In this document: positions 11,164-20,565 of the stretch, piece after piece | How positions within the stretch are numbered: the first letter of the stretch is position 1 | Layout of the letters: every line of letters starts with the position of its first letter | Assembly: GCA_030141605.1 (NCBI GenBank) | Contig: JAQGDQ010001381.1 | Span: 1 to 40,000, forward strand | Direction of reading: 5' to 3' | Length of the DNA: 40,000 nucleotides | From: Tubiluchus corallicola | Lineage: Eukaryota > Priapulida > Priapulimorpha > Priapulimorphida > Tubiluchidae | Made by a program: the position numbers and the translations under genes | The notes under the pieces: model-generated | The model's database searches: none | Seen by the model: only the letters and a program-made list of their open reading frames with translations | What the model was told of the DNA's origin: nothing

Positions 11164-13271
11164 ATGAATTCATGGTGGAGTAACGTCTCCGTGAGGTTGC
11201 GACGGCAGGGCTGCACGAATCGGCCGTTCTACCACGTCGTTGCGATCATGACGAGAAAAGGCCCGAAGAAAGAAGGCTTTGAACAGATCGGAACGTACGA
11301 TCCAATGCCAAACGTTCACAATGAGAAGCTTGTTGCCGTCAACTTTGAACGGCTCAGGTATTGGCTAGCCCAGGGAGCAGCAGTGTCCAGGCCAGTGGCT
11401 TGCCTTTTAGGTGTGTTTCAAGGTTTCTTAATGTTTAGTTTAAACATAATTTATTATAGGATTGGATCAGACAGTTTGAACAACATGATTTAGGATCCTC
11501 ACCACAACAGACTTTATACACTATTTGCAAAAACATTTACAGTAAGAATAGACTATAACTACACAAGCTGACAAGTTTTACTACAAAAATACATTAGACA
11601 TTAGTAACATTTACAGTAAGAATAGACTATAACTACACAAGCTGACAAGTTTTACTACAAAAATACATTAGACATTAGTAACATTTACAGTAAGAATAGA
11701 CTATAACTACACAAGCTGACAAGTTTTACTACAAGATTACGTTAGACATTAGTAACATTTACAGTAAGAATAGACTATAACTACACAAGCTGACAAGTTT
11801 TACTACAAGATTACATTAGACATTAGTAGAAAATGACGGTTAGAAAATATTAATCTACGAATATTTAAGACTGCTGCATTTCATATCAGATAGAAACTAC
11901 TGGAAGCGTTTAGTACGTAATAAAAAGTCATGTATACATTGGAATATTTTACAGTTAGTAACATAGTTAAATTCATCTTTTCCATAATAACAACTTCAAC
12001 GGATCATTAGTTCCTAAGGCAGCTATATTAAGGTTTTTGAGCAGAAGTATTTCATTTAATTTATGAAACATAACAACCCTAGCTAGTTGATACAATGGGC
12101 AGTGCAACAAATGTAATGTTTGGTATAATGTGTGTGCTTGCTAATTATAATCGTCCATGAGTCGACTTGGTCAAAACAGCATTATGGTGCTTAAAAGTAG
12201 AACCAAAAATGCACTGAAAATGCACCAAAAATTTGGTCAAATGTCAATTTTTTGCTTTTTACAAAAACAATCGCTAAATATATCAGATTTTAATAGCATC
12301 AAATTATCAAGAAAATGTTCAAAAGATAGTAAAATCTAATTATGTAAACTCATACCCACTTTTCTGTCTAGAAACTAGTAATACACTTGAGAAAAACTTG
12401 CATTTTCAAACTTTGATAGTAGCTCCTGGAAGCAGCCATTTTGCTTCATCAGGAATAGCTATCTATTGGGTTTGAATATAGTGCTTATATTCATGCAGGC
12501 TGCACAATTGCAAGGTAGTTGTGAAATACCTTGCACCTATACGTTATGTGGCACTTATATACAAGCTGAGCTCAGTAACTGCCTGTGGTGTGTTATAAAC
12601 TGCACCCTTTACACGAATATGAACGTATACACATTTTCCAAGGAGAATAATATTTTTTTCTACAACGTGACACTTCTCAAACTTTGGTATCCTAGGCTAT
12701 TGCCTAGTTAGCCTATTGGTTAGAAATGCCCCTGTATGTACTAATATCGTTTTTGCAGTAGGAAAGATTGATCTATTTCATAATGGTTAAAGTCATCACT
12801 GGTATCCTTTACATCAACATTTTAATCTGGCATCACTGCCTTTACATCAACATTTTAATCTGGCATCACTGCCTTTACGTCAACATTTTAATCTGGCATC
12901 ACTGCCTTTACGTCAACATTTTAATCTGGCATCACTGCCTTTACATCAACATTTTAATCTGGCATCACTGCCTTTACATCAACATTTTAATCTGGCATCA
13001 CTGCCTTTACATCAACATTTTAATCTGGCATCACTGCCTTTACGTCAACATTTTAATCTGGCATCACTGCCTTTACGTCAACATTTTAATCTGGCTTCTC
13101 CTTGTCATAGGTTTGAGTGGCTTCACGCCGGTACATCCGTACAGCTACATCGTTGCTAAAAGAAACAGGTTAAAAGCGGAAGAGGAGGCGGCCAAAGCGG
13201 ACGAGGCGAAGGAGCAGGTTGCTGCCAATTCGACAGATACGATGGTGACCGAACAGACAAAACCCAGCTGA
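11164..13271 (+). CDS. MRPS16: Mitochondrial small ribosomal subunit protein bS16m (MRPS16), complete, two exons
   Basis: Exon 1 is 11164-11410 and exon 2 is 13111-13271, joined TTA G|gtgtgt ... cttgtcatag|GT TTG, which gives 135 residues. The bacterial bS16 fold is clear: VRLRRQGCTNRPFYHVVA (about 10-27), EQIGTYDPMPN (40-50), EKLVAVNFERLRYWLAQGA (54-72), then GLSGFTPVHPY across the splice. Human MRPS16 reads similarly (GCTNRPFYRIV, EQLGSYDPLPN) and is about 137 residues. The C-terminus is a charged Ala/Glu/Lys tail, also usual in the family. The protein is an early-binding component of the 28S mitochondrial subunit. The ATG has a good context (gccaaaATG), and a possible acceptor (cattttttcag) about 20 bp upstream may mean a 5'UTR intron. 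The N-terminus is short but basic, and I cannot judge the import signal. The 1.7-kb intron holds 74-bp and 33-bp arrays. Confidence 0.95.
11533..11828. repeat. Tandem array, 74-bp period, 4 units, in MRPS16 intron
   Basis: ACATTTACAGTAAGAATAG starts at 11533, 11607, 11681 and 11755. The last two units share a substitution (ACAAGATTAC instead of ACAAAAATAC), which gives the order of duplication. Confidence 0.96.
12147..12456 (-). mobile_element. TIR element (copy 1), truncated, inverted relative to copy 2
   Basis: Read on the minus strand this matches most of 13860-14185: a shared run near GATAATTTGATGC, then AAAAATTGACATTTGACCAAA and the terminal repeat that ends in GGACGATTAT. The end at 12456 stops in the middle of the full element. 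It lies in the MRPS16 intron. Confidence 0.7.
12475..12670 (+). repeat. Dispersed repeat, uninterrupted copy 1
   Basis: It contains GCTGCACAATTGCAAGG, GTGGCACTTATATACAAGC, GTGGTGTGTTATAAA and GCACCCTTTACACGAATATG in one block. The same order occurs at 14665-15290, split by an insertion, and in part at 35815-35925. The class is not recognised. Confidence 0.8.
12806..13095. repeat. 33-bp minisatellite, 9 units, abutting the MRPS16 exon 2 acceptor
   Basis: The unit contains TTTACATCAACATTTTAATC, nine times, with A/G variants (ACATCAAC or ACGTCAAC). The last unit runs to about 15 bp before the splice acceptor (13110). Because 33 is a multiple of three and no unit has a stop, an 11-residue repeat (LYINILIWHHC) is open and in frame with exon 2. 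In normal splicing it is intronic. Confidence 0.96.
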
Positions 13272-13558
13272 TATTTTTGAACTGCTAATTGTGCTCGATT
13301 GAAAACTAGAAATCTTATTTCATCAAACCCGTGGCTTCCGAACGCATCAGCTATCTTCGATTTACGCGGATTTTTCCGTTGAAAATGTAAACGGTCCGGA
13401 AAAGTTATGCAGGTCCCAAAATGACGTCACTGTTTCTAGTAATTTTCGTTAATTAATACGGTGCAAATTGTAGCTGTGTGTTTTCGTTTTTTGGCTGTAA
13501 GTAGCGCAGAAGAAATGTGCCAACAGTTAGACTACTATAATGTGTGAGCTTGCCTAGC

Positions 13559-14185
13559 AAAATCGTCCATAAGTCGGCAATTAAGCTTTTCTAGTTATTC
13601 ATGTATCCTGAATCTCTATTTCATGAAGATCATTTAGGTACCAAGTTCATCGCTCTATGTTATTTCTAAGCTGAGATAATCCATGTTGAAGTTGAGGTGC
13701 AGGTTACACACTGAAAATAATCTTGAGAAAATCACTGTTAAAGTCAGCCATTGTTTTTTGTCACATTTTTACAAAACACTTAGCAACAGTACGAATGTTG
13801 GTTGCTACAGACTTTGCAAGAACACATTGAAGTTATGTTTAAACGTAGTAGATGTCTCTTCCTGACGAAGATCTGGACTTGTCAACAGAAAAAAAACTCG
13901 CAGCTAAATGACAGCTTTCAAGAGCTACTATCAGAGTTTGAAAATACAAAGTTTTTTTACAATTACAGCACTAGTTTCTAGCCAGAAAAGTTAGGAAGGG
14001 AATTAGATTTTTTAGTATTTTTGACCATTTTCTTGATAATTTGATGCTTAGAATTTAAAAGTCCAATATATTTAGCGTTTGTTTTTATAAAAAAAACAAA
14101 AAAATTGACATTGACTAAATTTTTGTTGCCTTCTGTCTTGAAGCATCATAACGTAGTTTTAACTATGCCGACTTATATACGGTTT
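13559..14185 (+). mobile_element. TIR element (copy 2), about 630 bp, both ends present
   Basis: The terminal repeats are 13559-13579 (AAAATCGTCCATAAGTCGG...) and 14165-14185, inverted and matching at 18 of 21 positions. There is no transposase frame. A shorter internally deleted copy is at 19903-20096, and a truncated inverted copy is at 12147-12456. It appears to be a non-autonomous DNA transposon; the superfamily is not assigned. It lies in the likely 3'UTR of MRPS16. Confidence 0.75.
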
Positions 14186-14438
14186 TACTTTGGAAGCACA
14201 CATATTTGAAACAGTTGCGTTACGAAGTTGAAATTTCAAAGGGTGAATGTTAAATTATAGTTTCAGTAGTTCTAGTTGTCTAGTTGATTGTTCTGCATTC
14301 TTGTAAAATGATACCGTTCTGCATATTACGGAATAGTATTGTGTCTTTTTTGAAAACTGGTTTCTAAATATACATGCTTGTTTTGAAAGGCGTATACGTG
14401 TGCGTGAGTGCGGTTATGTGCGCTCACATGTGTGTGGA

Positions 14439-14444
14439 AATAAA
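14439..14444 (+). terminator. Candidate polyadenylation signal of MRPS16
   Basis: This is the first AATAAA that I see after the MRPS16 stop, about 1.17 kb downstream, followed by a T/G-containing stretch. Use of a closer variant signal cannot be excluded. Confidence 0.35.
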
Positions 14445-14659
14445 GCTAATGTTTAATATTAGTACTCAATAATGAACAACTACTTGTTTATTTACAACAT
14501 TCTGTTTTAGTAACACACCACAAGAAGTTATTGTCAAATGTGCAAAAATCAATATGGACTAGTTAAAAAGCAACTATGTAGTGAAAGGGTTAATGAATTC
14601 TATGAACTACATATTATTAGTAATTACATGTATGCATAATTAATTATATGTATTTGCAT

Positions 14660-15295
14660 ATTGCTTATATTCATGCAGGCTGCACAATTGCAAGGTAGTT
14701 GTGTAATACCTTGCACCTATTCGTTATGTGGCACTTATATACAAGCTGAGCTCAGTAACTGCCAGTGGTGTGTTATAAAGTGTTTGTAAGTGTTTTACAA
14801 CACTTCCTAATATCCTACACCTACTGCAGCAGTCATACCACAATCCTGATACAGATTATGCAAAACAAGGCATCATTGATAAATCTTTAGAGCTGATGTC
14901 AACATAGCACAATCTACTATCTTTTCATCCCACTATTTCCACTAACACATCCTTCTACCCTTCCTGTGTGATCTAACCTTTCTCCCAGTTCTTTTTTTTG
15001 TTCACTCATCCATTCTTTTTTTATCGGGTTCACATGACAGTGGGCTTATACAAGCCTTTGCTTCTCCAGCCCACTGCAGTACAATTATTCTTTTATGATA
15101 AAGATAGTGTATGAAACATAACAATTTAATACAGTAGATGTAATAATTTTGATGTCACTGTGTGCTTTATATTGTACTGAATGTGATAATAATAATAATA
15201 ATAAAAAATAATAATAAAAAATTAATTAAAGTGCACCCTTTACATGAATATGAACGTATACACATTTTCCGAGGAAAATAATATTTTTATAATAA
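14660..15295 (+). repeat. Dispersed repeat, copy 2, split by a nested insertion
   Basis: The left part, 14660-14782, matches 12475-12595. The right part, 15227-15295, matches 12596-12660 (GCACCCTTTACATGAATATG, then CACATTTTCCGAGG). The break falls inside what is continuous in copies 1 and 3. Confidence 0.85.
14783..15226 (+). mobile_element. Retroelement inserted in a dispersed repeat, with target duplication TAAAGTG
   Basis: TAAAGTG occurs at 14776-14782 and 15227-15233, on either side of sequence absent from the uninterrupted copies. The insert ends in an AAT-rich tail (about 15187-15220) and has a perfect 9-bp hairpin CAGTGGGCT (15038-15046) / AGCCCACTG (15068-15076) with a 21-nt loop. 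A 5'-truncated copy lies at 34548-34810. The 5' truncation, simple tail and short target duplication together indicate target-primed reverse transcription. The left 170 bp could be a degraded coding end. Confidence 0.85.
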
Positions 15296-15547
15296 TATAA
15301 ACGTATTTTGCTGTAAAAATGAAATGAAAGAAAACCTATTAAATCAAAATGAAGCGAAACTTCCCTTTATTTTCCTATAAAAATAGTAACAAAATTATAA
15401 AATTTGAATTACAATATAATATTTATAATTAGTAATGTAAGAAAATTCACAACAGAAGTTGAAGCAAAACATTTAAATTGACTCTGAACTTGTCAAAATT
15501 CAGCTAAAACCCATTCTCCACTAGCAGTTAATACTTTTAGTGTGGTC

Positions 15548-15983
15548 CATTGGTGGCTCGTAGTTAAGATTAGTGGGGGGGGGGGCTGCTTCAGAAAATG
15601 TTTAGCCATTGTTTTAATACTGTGTAAAACGAAACAAACATATGTCATTTTAATGTTGCAATTGTAATTTTAAAGAAATAAACGTATGAAAGTTTATACA
15701 TAAACTGACGAAACCCTAAACAATGTGTACTAGCAGCCTAAATTGCTGCAGTTCAACTGACAACAAACTGTGTGAGCGACGAGACTTTTTCTACCTAGAC
15801 ATGTGTGCATGGCCGTATGCACACAGCAGCCAAACACCGCGTTGCTGGAGCGCACTGTGCTGTCCTCACGTGCTCTGGTTCCGCACAAGTATAAAGAAAA
15901 AAGACATTATATTGAATATTATAATATTGAGTGAAAATAGGGGGTGCTGCAGTTCCACTGTACCTATACACGAGCCGCCACTG
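15548..15983 (-). mobile_element. Non-autonomous DNA transposon, complete copy (family E)
   Basis: The ends are CATTGGTGGCTCGT (15548) and ACGAGCCGCCACTG (ending 15983), imperfect inverted repeats. Flanks GTGTGGTC (15540-15547) and GCTTGGTC (15984-15991) agree at 6 of 8 positions, consistent with an old 8-bp duplication. The interior matches, on the opposite strand, the copies at 25600-25815, 26036-26405 and 33995-34260. There is no transposase, and the superfamily (hAT-like?) is only suggested by the 8-bp flanks. Confidence 0.7.
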
Positions 15984-16034
15984 GCTTGGTCATTTATCAC
16001 AAATGTCTTGTCAGGGTTTCATATAGTTCATCAT

Positions 16035-16250
16035 TAAAACTTTGCAAGTACATTTACAACCATTTTGCATTAAAGCTTTGCAAGTACATTTTCAACCATT
16101 TTGCGTTAAAACTTTGCAAGTACGTTTTCAACCATTTTGCATTAATACTTTACAAGTACATTTTCAACCATTTTGCATTAAAACTTTGGAAGTACATTTT
16201 TAACCATTTTGCATTAATACTTTGCAAGTACATTTTCAACCATTTTGCAT
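16035..16250. repeat. 36-bp tandem array, 6 units
   Basis: TTTGCAAGTACATTTTCAAC recurs every 36 bp from 16041. Most units differ by one to three substitutions. The open frame through it, a 12-residue repeat (LKLCKYIFNHFA), follows from the period being a multiple of three. Confidence 0.95.
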
Positions 16251-16311
16251 AGTTATAGATAAGTCCCCTATACTTTTCATGAGCCAAATTATAGCATTAT
16301 CAAACTGTTGT

Positions 16312-17045
16312 CCTTGATACAATCCGGCATAATCCGTATTACAATTTCAGACTACGATTTTAGATAATTGCGATAACATTTATTTTTATGATCTGTTCAG
16401 ATGCTGCAGTTTTTCCAAATCTCAAATCAAATTTTAACACACGGAACAGTCGATTAGGCGTGAGCATTCTCTACCAGACAGCGAATTCGAATCGGATCGA
16501 ATTTGTGACTTTCGAATTTGAATCGAACCGAACTTCAGTGTTTCGAATTCGAATTGAGATTGAACGATTTTCGAACTAGTTTTCGAACCACCAGTAAAAT
16601 TAGTCTTACAAAGATCATGCATATCACTAGATTTTGTTCTGCAATAAAACGACTAGTAATTTGCTTAGAGTTCTGCGCAGAAATAACAACTAAATTATGC
16701 TAATCGCATGATGTTTCAATCGTTTTAATGATCAGGAACATGTGTGATTGAAGTGCTGAATTATTCGAATCTATGGTTTTGGATTCGAATCGAGTTCGAA
16801 CTAAAAAAACTCGTTCGAATCGAATTCGAGCGTTCGATGCTCATCCCTACGGTCGATATGAAAGATATGTCGTCCTTAATACAATCCGCCATAATCTGCA
16901 TCACAATTTCAGGCTATGATTTTAGATAATTGCCATAACGTTTATTTTTATTGCATCTAAAAATTCGACTTTTCCAAATTTCAACGGGTTTTCCAAATCC
17001 CAAAGCAACTTTTAACACATGAAACAGTCGATATACAGTATCAAT
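16312..17045 (+). repeat. Direct duplication of about 145-160 bp on both sides of a MITE
   Basis: 16312-16454 and 16876-17035 share ACAATCCGSCATAATC, GATTTTAGATAATTG, CATAACGTTTATTTTTAT-like and ACATGAAACAGTCGAT-like segments in the same order. A short third copy of the last part is at 17420-17456. The type of repeat is not recognised. Confidence 0.75.
16455..16849 (-). mobile_element. hAT-type MITE (copy 2), inverted relative to copy 1
   Basis: The ends are TAGGCGTGAGCAT and ATGCTCATCCCTA. The target duplication is CAGTCGAT (16447-16454) and CGGTCGAT (16850-16857), one mismatch. The interior corresponds to 4204-4644 on the other strand. The sequence at 17421-17456 (CACGGAACAGCCGATATG) shows the related site without the insertion. 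Confidence 0.9.
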
Positions 17046-17492
17046 ATCTTCATTTCTAACCATGCTAATCATAAGCATAGGATATAAGCAAGTTTCTTGA
17101 ACCTCAGAAAGCTTAAATTCTCACGGTATATTACAGCACAGCTGCAGCCAGTAATACGAAGCCAGGTAGTTTGTCATGCCATGTTTCATGTATCGCTTGA
17201 AGCCTATCTTTTTCAATTGCTAATATAAATGCACTTATAAAAGTACACATGCAGTAAGTGCCGGGAGTACAACGCACTGGTGAGCAGAATAATTTTTACA
17301 GAATTCGCGCCAATTATGAGCCACAAATTTTATATCAATACTGATTATGATGTTAGTACACCACGTTTTAAAAACCTGATCAGTCATGATGCACCATCTA
17401 GCGGCGGGAATAATATATGTACTTTTAACACACGGAACAGCCGATATGAAAGATTCTCTCGTTGAATGACGCCAGAATCACCATGGAAACGC

Positions 17493-18752
17493 TCAGATGA
17501 CGTCGTAGTAAAAGTCTAGGCCCTGTCCGAGTTCCCATATGGATATCCCGGTTCCCAGACTCAGCGCCAGCTCCAAGCGTATCTGTACGGAAAGCAACGA
17601 GGGATAAAACACGGCGTGGGGAACGTTCCCCTTCGTGTAGCGGAAGTAGTTTTCCGCGGAAGTGTCCTCCCACTCGATGGTGGGCGTGTACGTCTTAAGC
17701 AGTTCAATGTATTTATTTCCTAATATGGCTTCGCTGCCTTGCGAAGAATAATCGTTGCCGTAGAAATTCAGTCCCACCAGTATCTTCTGTCGCCATGGCG
17801 ACTTCGCGTCGGGACATATCAGCTGGACGCAGTTCTTCACCCACCATAGCGGACTGTTTGGTCCAGGTTTGGCCGGATTAGAAAAGTCGTAGGTCATCAA
17901 GCTGAACGCATCCACGTGAGGCGCCAGTCTGTCGAAATCTTCTTTGATGAAGAATCCGGCTCGCTTGGCTTCGTACACCGCCGGCGGAATGACGAGTATG
18001 ATCTCCAGGTCCTCGTCGTGGAAGCTCTCCGCCATGTGGATCACGAGATCCGCAACTTCCACTTTCGCCGCGCCGCCGGCTTGACTGAATATCTCCACGA
18101 CGATTCCGTTGAAGCCGTGCAGCTGAGTGAACTCCAGGAGAGTCTTGATCAGCGCCTCTTCCGAGTCCGGATTATTGAACACGTCGGCGAAATCGGCGCC
18201 CGACCAGCCGTCAAAGAGGACGCGCGGAGTCAGGTACGTCTTACGCCCCTTCTTCACCTCCGCCATCCATCCCTTGTCGATGTCGTGGCCTCCGGTGACG
18301 ACAAACTTACCGTGACGCGACGGAGGCCGGACCTGCAGCCAAACCGGTGATATGTACGTGAACTTGTTGCCGTAGATCTTGGCGACGTCGTAGCCGTGGT
18401 TGTTCCACGGTGTGACGTAGCCGAGCGTCCGACTGTTGAAGTAACTCGCGTCCTTGTGTTTCCCCGGGGGGGAGTGCTGCTCGTGGGTGGCGACGATCTT
18501 GTCGTACGTGGGACGCTGCAGCGTCAGCTTCAGCTCCTCTTCTTCGGCCGTCAGCGTCACCCGGGGTTTTCCGTCGGACGCAGTTTTCGTCCCCTTTTGC
18601 TTCTTGTTGTTGTTGTTGTTGCCGTGCCGATGCGGCGTGGGCGTCACGTCGCCCCCGTCTTTTTTCTTCTTTTGCGGAGGCGACAAGGTGGCAAGAGACT
18701 GATGAAGGACCACCGTGCAGAGGAGGAACAGAGAACAGCACAGCGTATTCAT
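17493..18752 (-). CDS. CHID1: Chitinase domain-containing protein 1, secreted GH18-like, intronless
   Basis: The single open frame encodes 419 residues. Residues 1-21 form a signal peptide (hydrophobic LFLLCTVVL), and 22-70 are a basic low-complexity linker with an Asn run. The GH18-type barrel covers about 108-419: TLGYVTPWNNHGYDVAKIYG (109-128), ISPVWLQ, DIDKGWM, LHGFNGIVVEIFSQ (211-224), VDAFSLMTYDFSNPAKPGPN (280-299), KILVGLNFYGNDY (323-335), VFYPSLLSVQIRLELA (381-396) and GISIWELGQGLDFYYDVI (402-419). This matches animal CHID1 (human ends GVSIWELGQGLDYFYDLL; 393 residues). As in human CHID1, the canonical chitinase DxxDxDxE signature is absent. In humans the protein is secretory/lysosomal and binds stabilin-1 and saccharides, so binding is more likely than chitin hydrolysis. 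It has no intron and is far more GC-rich than its surroundings; no poly-A tract or target duplication is seen. The nearest AATAAA on this strand is about 550 bp downstream. Confidence 0.94.
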   Translation of the reverse strand: MNTLCCSLFLLCTVVLHQSLATLSPPQKKKKDGGDVTPTPHRHGNNNNNKKQKGTKTASDGKPRVTLTAEEEELKLTLQRPTYDKIVATHEQHSPPGKHKDASYFNSRTLGYVTPWNNHGYDVAKIYGNKFTYISPVWLQVRPPSRHGKFVVTGGHDIDKGWMAEVKKGRKTYLTPRVLFDGWSGADFADVFNNPDSEEALIKTLLEFTQLHGFNGIVVEIFSQAGGAAKVEVADLVIHMAESFHDEDLEIILVIPPAVYEAKRAGFFIKEDFDRLAPHVDAFSLMTYDFSNPAKPGPNSPLWWVKNCVQLICPDAKSPWRQKILVGLNFYGNDYSSQGSEAILGNKYIELLKTYTPTIEWEDTSAENYFRYTKGNVPHAVFYPSLLSVQIRLELALSLGTGISIWELGQGLDFYYDVI

Positions 18753-18799
18753 CCTATGATCCCCTTTTGTCTCCCCATTAAGCCATTGAAGGTGTGGTC

Positions 18800-19480
18800 A
18801 AAGTTGGTCAGCCAGTGGCACTTTTTTTGCCTGCAAAACAAAAGACGCATTGCAGAGTTCAAGGTTTATTAATTTCTGCACAGCATCTTACTATAATATC
18901 AGTAAAATACAGACAATTATCCAGTAACAGGGATGAGAATGACAAATTGCAAAAAACTCTGAAACAGGCCGTGGGGTTTGGCGGCCATGTAGGCCGTTGA
19001 GAACCTCTAGGTGGACTTAAAATATCAATTACCTTGTTTCATGCATAATTTAAAATACCCAACTATCAAGGATACATGATACCTAATTGTCTCAAAAACG
19101 CCTAAGTACTGGCCGCTCCTATGCAAAAATATATAAAAACTGTCTGCAATTGACTCAAATAACTCCGCACAATTGATTCTATATTTTTATACATAGAGAT
19201 CTACACGTGTTTACACTGATGTACGTGACGTAAACAAAGTGACGGCCTGCCAACTAGCGGTCAGTTTGTGAAATAATGTACCGCGTCTGTAAAAATTTTC
19301 TCAACGAATTTACGCGATTTACAAAAATGGCACTACTGGTCTTCCAAAAACTCAGAATTCCGCGTGTCCACAGAAAATTCTCATCCCTCATTCAATGTTT
19401 ATTAATTTCTGCAATTATTTTTTTCCCGGACCCAACTCGCGATTTTTTCGAAATTTTGACCAAACAGCATGCGGAAAAAA
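18800..19480. repeat. Diverged dispersed repeats upstream of CHID1
   Basis: 19072-19270 matches 34856-35040 in the same orientation (CTAATTGTCTCAAAAA, GCCGCTCCT, ATTGATGTAAACAAA-like, CTAGCGGTCAG). TTTATTAATTTCTGCA occurs at about 18866 and 19397. TTACTATAA-ATCAGTAAAA with TTATCCAGTAA occurs at 18889 and 19822. No class is assigned and no host exon was recognised. Confidence 0.5.
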
Positions 19481-19902
19481 CGTTTTAGCAGCGCCTGGTG
19501 GGACTCTCGAAAGGAGATATATAGCTCTTTAGAAAGAGGAAGAACAGGGCTACGCGATGGTGTGGGATATATTTTAGTACACATTCACCAAGAGGAGTGG
19601 CGACGAGTTAATTAGATGTTCTATTTTTGGCAATTTTTGCTTAGAAAACTGCTGATGCAAAGCCATTATTCTGACGTCATCCATTGTACTCTGTCTATAA
19701 CTTTAATTCAGTAAAAGCTGCTGCTTGCTTTGCGTTGCAAATGAGGACTATGTAGGATGTCCGCGTATTTTGATTATAAGTGTATTTATATGCAAAATTT
19801 TTTGCCGGGACTTTGCTAGTCTTACTATAACATCAGTAAAACACAGATAATTATCCAGTAAAGAAAATACAAATGCAAATACAATATGTGCGCTTACATG
19901 GA
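19481..19902. other. Intergenic, no gene seen
   Basis: Apart from the short repeat match at 19822-19860 noted above, nothing is recognised here. Confidence 0.4.
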
Positions 19903-20096
19903 AAAATCGTCCATAAAACTGCAATTAAGCATTTCTAGTTATTTACATATCTTGCAGATCATTTTGACACCAAGCTCATCGCTCTATGTTATTTGTAAAC
20001 AAAAAAATAAAAAATTGACATTTGACCAAATTTTTGGTGCATTCTACTTTAAAGCATCATAATTTAGTTTCAACAATGCCGACTTATGTACGGTTT
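19903..20096 (+). mobile_element. TIR element (copy 3), internally deleted
   Basis: It has both ends of the element at 13559-14185 (AAAATCGTCCATAAAACTGC and TGCCGACTTATGTACGGTTT) and the shared parts CATCGCTCTATGTTATTT and AAAATTGACATTTGACCAAA. It lacks about 430 bp of the middle. Confidence 0.75.
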
Positions 20097-20499
20097 CGGT
20101 TTGCAAGTACACAAATGATTTTTTGGTCTGGTATTGTGCCAGATCATCCCAGATGTACAGCGAAGATGTCCAGACATTTGAGTAGCAGCAGCTACAACGC
20201 ATGCTTCTTACTTTCTTATTTGTATGCTAGTCAAATGAAATATTATTATATAACAAGCAGCACGGGTTATCCCTAGTCCATACGGTCATTAAAAAAATGA
20301 CATTCAAAACACTGAACTTTGTCTACACATCGACATTTACTTTGCTTATGAAAATGAAGCGTCTGTATGAATATTTAGACATTGATGTGGACATTGAATG
20401 AAACGTTGTCTACCTTGAAATGAAAAGATCTAGACTATAAAGCGGTATAAAAGTTAATTTTCTCAATAGCAGTTAAAATTCGACATAATTATTTTTACA

Positions 20500-20565
20500 T
20501 TTCATTGCAACTGAGAAGGACCAGCATTGGTCACTTGGTCAGCTGCCCCTTATTAAAAATACAAG
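20500..20565 (-). repeat. Relic hairpin of the GACC/GGTC-loop family
   Basis: The minus strand reads GGGGCAGCTGACCAAGTGAC, then CAATGCTGGTCCTTCTC. It aligns with the loop of the 3766 hairpin (GCTGACTCGATGACC, GGTCTTTC). The stem is mostly lost. Confidence 0.4.

Noticed and set aside
16388-16929. Short frames rich in Arg, Phe, Glu and Ser
   Set aside because: Translations of the GAATTCGA-type interior of the MITE.
18307-18741. 144-residue minus-strand frame overlapping the CHID1 N-terminus
   Set aside because: Alternative frame of CHID1; Arg/Ala-rich as expected from shifted GC-rich codons, while the CHID1 frame has clear homology.
17916-18872. Several plus-strand frames of 60-158 residues
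   Set aside because: Antisense shadows of the GC-rich CHID1 coding sequence; no family recognised.
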